Assembly (NCBI GenBank): GCA_025201865.1
Contig: MU602952.1
Span: 1 to 29,378, forward strand
Length of the DNA stretch: 29,378 nt
Direction of reading: 5' to 3'
Source of the DNA: Ramicandelaber brevisporus
Taxonomy: Eukaryota; Kickxellomycota; Ramicandelaberales; Ramicandelaberaceae
Below the pieces are notes generated by a model, which did no database searches, was not told the origin of the DNA, and was given only the letters and a program-made list of their open reading frames with translations. Below are positions 26,929 through 29,378 of the stretch, piece after piece (within the stretch, counting starts at the first letter, position 1; the number at the start of each line of letters is the position of its first letter). The position numbers were made by a program, and so were the translations under genes.

Positions 26929-27100
26929 GAACTGCCGCGGGTTTTGTAACCTTAAAAAGGTGTGGATGCAGTAACCTCCCCTCCATTCACAAGTCATGTG
27001 TCGAATGGTTGTACATACACCGTCACTTTGCTCACCGCAACAACCATTGAGCCGCCATTTCAACAAAATGTGAACCGCGGTGATGACTGTGAAGAGAGTA

Positions 27101-27106
27101 CACGTG
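27101..27106. promoter_or_regulatory. CACGTG palindrome (E-box-type site) in the shared promoter
   Basis: CACGTG sits in the central part of the P450/SDR divergent promoter, 73 bases before the SDR TATA-like box. A hexamer of this kind occurs by chance every few kilobases, so the regulatory role is only a suggestion. Confidence 0.25.
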
Positions 27107-27173
27107 CTTTCAGTATCACATGGCTCATGGCAACCGACAGTCATACTGAGCGCATCCAGAGTAAAGTGTAACA

Positions 27174-27180
27174 TATAAAA
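27174..27180 (+). promoter_or_regulatory. Possible TATA box of the SDR gene
   Basis: TATAAAA occurs in an A/T-rich stretch 216 bases upstream of ATG 27396. Confidence 0.35.
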
Positions 27181-27395
27181 TATATACCTAATTAAACGTG
27201 ATTAATGAGAGATCCAGCACTTGATTTATTAAAAGAAAAGAGCATGTGTTAGTGAGTGAGCGGAGAGTTGATGATTGGCTCCATAGAAAATGTTGCTTTC
27301 TCTCTCTATCTTTCCCCAATTGGCTCGATAGTTTATTGGCTTGTTGGCTTGCTCGGCCTAATCTCCTTTTTTCAAACCACACGACACGCAACAAT

Positions 27396-28808
27396 ATGCC
27401 CCGTTTTCAACTCACCGAACTTGTGACCGCTCACCACTGGATACGCTTTTTAAAGGGTTTATATATGGAGATGACGGCAGCTGACCTGGTTGTGCAGATA
27501 CTGCTCTGGTTTACCAAACTCACTGTATTCGCTACGCTTGCCCTCATCTCGCTCAACTCACTAGTCCGTTTATATTGTAATCACCGAACTTGTGACCAGA
27601 TACTGCTCTGGTTTACCAAACTCACTGTATTCGCTACGCTTGCCCTCATCTCGCTCAACTCACTAGTCCGTTACTATCTCAAGCACCGCTCAGACAAGAT
27701 GACTGCAGCAGATCTCGCCTCACTCGTGTCGACACGCACGACACCACCACATCGCTTCACATCGTGGAGACTGTTCACATTCATTCTGCGCATCATCACG
27801 CGGGCATCGTATGCGCACAACTACATTGTGCAACTGCTGTTGTCGCTGTTGCCAAGAGGCAAGCCTGCCTTTGTTGTGCATGCACCAAGACCAGGGTTTG
27901 CGCCAGCAATCGTCATCACCGGCACATCGAGCGGTATGGGCCATGAGACTGCGCTGCGCTTGGCTACCGCAGGATACACTGTGTTTGCAGGTGTGCGCAA
28001 ACCAGATGACGGCAAGATTATTGAAGCAAAGCATTCCGCCGCGGCTCGTGGAAATGTCAGAGCAGGCAAGCTAATCCCAATTATCATTGATGTCACTGAT
28101 CAAGCTTCTGTTGATGCAGCTGTTGTCACTGTGAGCGACTACATAAACGACCGAGGCATCCCACTGGCTGGTGTGGTGAACAACGCCGGCATAGTCGACA
28201 ACAAGCCGATGGATTACGCTGACCCAGATGAATCGGCACAGGAAATCATGGCGGTCAACTTCTTTGGAGCGCTGCGTGTCGGCCAGGCATTCATGCCATT
28301 GCTGCGTCGTGACAAGGGCAGACTCGTCAACATCACGTCGATCATGCACTGGCTGCTCGGTCCAGGCCACGGCATCTACTGTGCTTCCAAGGCTGCGCTT
28401 GCACAGGCCACCAACTGCTGGAGAGCCGAGGCTGCTCAATTCGGCGTCGCAGTCGTCGGTGTTGAACCCGGTGGCATCTACACCGAGCTGTGGAACAAGA
28501 TGGCGTTCCGCATCGAGGAGCACGAGCGCGAGGCGGCACGGCTGCGTGCTGCTGGACAGCTCGACAACCCAGTACTGCTGTATGATCGCAACATCATGAT
28601 CAAAAAGAAGACTCTGTATTCTCTCAAAGATATGGCGTTCCCGGCCGTTGCAGTCTCCGATGCTGTTGAACACGCTCTGCTTGCGCCATGGCCCAAGTAC
28701 GTGTATCGCGCCGGTCACGATGCATATCTGCTATCATTCATCACAGGTCTGCTCGGTCAGCCAGCGTTCGAATGGGTCGTCCGACTCACGGGGTCGATGG
28801 GCTACTAA
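27396..28808 (+). CDS. Short-chain dehydrogenase/reductase with duplicated membrane anchor
   Basis: This 470-residue protein has a classical SDR catalytic domain from about residue 170. The dinucleotide loop is TGTSSGMG (175-182), with NNAG at 262-265, Asn288 and the catalytic Ser315, Tyr328, Lys332 (YCASK). PGG-x-YT follows near 358-363. It resembles retinol dehydrogenase / 3-hydroxybutyrate dehydrogenase-like membrane SDRs that oxidise lipid or steroid alcohols, but the substrate is unknown. The N-terminal part is unusual: an in-frame tandem duplication, Q34 to D67 and Q68 to K101, repeats a hydrophobic anchor segment (QILLWFTKLTVFATLALISL), giving two likely membrane helices. A third, weaker hydrophobic stretch lies at about 122-152. 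The start is ATG 27396; the upstream frame is open only from a GTG. The last 14 codons lie within the right inverted repeat arm. It is divergent from the P450 gene. Confidence 0.93.
   Translation: MPRFQLTELVTAHHWIRFLKGLYMEMTAADLVVQILLWFTKLTVFATLALISLNSLVRLYCNHRTCDQILLWFTKLTVFATLALISLNSLVRYYLKHRSDKMTAADLASLVSTRTTPPHRFTSWRLFTFILRIITRASYAHNYIVQLLLSLLPRGKPAFVVHAPRPGFAPAIVITGTSSGMGHETALRLATAGYTVFAGVRKPDDGKIIEAKHSAAARGNVRAGKLIPIIIDVTDQASVDAAVVTVSDYINDRGIPLAGVVNNAGIVDNKPMDYADPDESAQEIMAVNFFGALRVGQAFMPLLRRDKGRLVNITSIMHWLLGPGHGIYCASKAALAQATNCWRAEAAQFGVAVVGVEPGGIYTELWNKMAFRIEEHEREAARLRAAGQLDNPVLLYDRNIMIKKKTLYSLKDMAFPAVAVSDAVEHALLAPWPKYVYRAGHDAYLLSFITGLLGQPAFEWVVRLTGSMGY
27495..27672 (+). repeat. In-frame tandem duplication in the SDR gene (period 102 bp)
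   Basis: Bases 27495-27570 and 27597-27672 match over 76 bp; the rest of each 102-bp period has diverged. The 17-nt sequence TCACCGAACTTGTGACC also occurs twice (27412-27428 and 27581-27597), so the linker between the copies derives from upstream coding sequence. Confidence 0.93.
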
Positions 28809-29089
28809 AACAACAACTCACACCACTTTGTTTCAAAGCAAGCCATGTTCAAAAGCAGCCAGTCTATCTTTCTATGTTTAGAACTCTTCTCATCCCACCG
28901 CGCGCGTCCGCCGCGTGTTCGGGCCATGCGCGCACTGGCAGCGGGAATAAGCCACGAGCGTACGCAGCGCGCATAGGCAGCGTCAGCAGCTTCCATTGCT
29001 TACGCTGCTTCGATTGCTGACGCTGCTTACGCTGGCTGCGCTGCTTACGGGAGCTGGCGTTGCGTCATGGCGGCAGATGACAAAGGCTC

Positions 29090-29095
29090 AATAAA
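29090..29095 (+). terminator. Possible polyadenylation signal (AATAAA) for the SDR gene
   Basis: This AATAAA lies 282 bases after the SDR stop, within the right repeat arm. A matching TTTATT lies at about 256-261 in the left arm on the opposite strand. Confidence 0.3.
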
Positions 29096-29343
29096 GCTGC
29101 TGCCATCTGATTCGCCGGACTCGCCCCGCCAATCTTCCGTGGCGGAACTAAGCGCAGGCGAATAGGCGAGCGAACTGACAAACGAGTGGATGAGCTACGT
29201 AGCAGTGAGTGTATGCTCTGCTGTGCTCTCTGTATTGCTGTGCTGTTCTGTGTTGTATTGCTGTGCTTCCGTGCTGCTGTTTGGGCAGCATGATAAAAGC
29301 GGCGTGCGGCGCAGTCTGCCGTCACCTGCCAATCTTCCCGTCC

Positions 29344-29378
29344 CACAGCAACTCGCAACTCGCAACTCGCAACTCGCA
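29344..29378. repeat. AACTCGC / TGCGAGT heptamer array, right edge
   Basis: Four tandem copies of the heptamer (AACTCGC on this strand) close the window, mirroring three at the left edge. The array is cut by the window edge. Confidence 0.85.

Larger units (their letters stand above)
26644..27395. promoter_or_regulatory. Shared divergent promoter region, P450 / SDR
   Basis: 752 bp separate the two divergent ATGs. A TATAAAA on the minus strand (26817-26823) lies 174 bases before the P450 ATG, and a TATAAAA on the plus strand (27174-27180) lies 216 bases before the SDR ATG. The central 350 bp between them contains a GA-rich tract (26873-26928) and a perfect palindromic CACGTG (27101-27106), the core of bHLH-type factor sites. 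Sharing of the central region suggests co-regulation, but this is inference. Confidence 0.5.
28762..29378. repeat. Right arm of terminal inverted repeat
   Basis: This is the reverse complement of 1-590 with substitutions, a 1-nt indel near the GTAAGCAGC-type repeats, a 25-nt extra segment near 29230-29265 and one additional heptamer. It starts inside the SDR coding sequence (28762) and runs to the window edge. An AATAAA at 29090-29095 could serve as the SDR polyadenylation signal, so the SDR 3' UTR would lie in the repeat. Confidence 0.93.

Noticed and set aside
26644-27174. Upstream extension of the P450 frame (about 177 extra residues)
   Set aside because: It has low-complexity, Ser/His-rich composition with no P450 homology. 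A normal anchor and typical length are obtained from ATG 26643, so the extension is treated as leader and promoter sequence.
1-29378. Linear plasmid, virus or transposon with terminal inverted repeats
   Set aside because: The interior consists of conserved eukaryotic housekeeping genes. There is no polymerase, transposase, capsid or terminal protein gene, and the arms end in an unfinished minisatellite at the window edge rather than a defined terminus.

Overview
The window is nuclear DNA of a eukaryote with compact, largely intronless genes. I infer a fungus, probably an early-diverging lineage; a Zoopagomycota/Kickxellomycotina-type genome would fit, but I cannot prove it from sequence alone. 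The reasons are the universal eukaryotic genes (an ARF GTPase, TAPT1/EMP65, MED31, KIN17, RRS1, GCP4), the microsomal P450 and SDR, an F-box-like repeat protein, a fungal-style multi-zinc-finger protein, many Gln/Asn/Ser-rich stretches encoded by CAG/CAA runs, CA-rich 5' leaders and very short spacers (79 bp between one convergent pair). There are no bacterial operons or ribosome-binding sites, and no complete transposon.

Layout. 1-590 is one arm of a roughly 0.6 kb terminal inverted repeat; the other arm is 28762-29378. Both arms end in an array of the heptamer TGCGAGT (or its complement) at the window edge. Next come an ARF GTPase (+, 822-1364), a TAPT1/EMP65 membrane protein (+, 1702-5007), MED31 (-, 5153-5569) divergent from KIN17 (+, 5747-6721), and RRS1 (-, 6801-7775) convergent with KIN17. 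A small broken ORF pair lies at 8014-8212. A large minus-strand gene (8318-11716) encodes a protein with a LINE-like endonuclease/exonuclease/phosphatase (EEP) domain and a possible degenerate USP-like domain. 11717-13619 has no intact gene but holds a broken homeodomain-like frame. A zinc-finger protein (+, 13620-14711) and an F-box-like protein (-, 15440-17023) are convergent, and between them lies a 10-N gap flanked by a 408-bp direct duplication that is almost certainly an assembly artefact. An armadillo/HEAT-like giant with a polyproline insert (+, 17424-22472) is followed by GCP4 (+, 22623-24875). A cytochrome P450 (-, 24997-26643) and a short-chain dehydrogenase (+, 27396-28808) are divergent around a shared 752-bp promoter region.

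Function. Most genes are unrelated housekeeping genes: vesicle traffic (ARF, TAPT1/EMP65), transcription (MED31), nucleic acid metabolism and ribosome assembly (KIN17, RRS1) and microtubule nucleation (GCP4). The P450/SDR pair is the only likely functional partnership: both are membrane-anchored redox enzymes sharing one promoter region.

Most unusual points: (i) the EEP-domain protein without reverse transcriptase, a candidate domesticated retroelement nuclease; (ii) the inverted repeat arms, whose inner boundary lies inside the coding end of the SDR gene; (iii) an in-frame 34-residue tandem duplication of the SDR membrane anchor; (iv) the artefactual 408-bp duplication at the gap; (v) the decayed homeodomain-like region.

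Coding starts were set at the first plausible ATG. Several open frames extend upstream only through non-ATG codons, and those extensions were not used.
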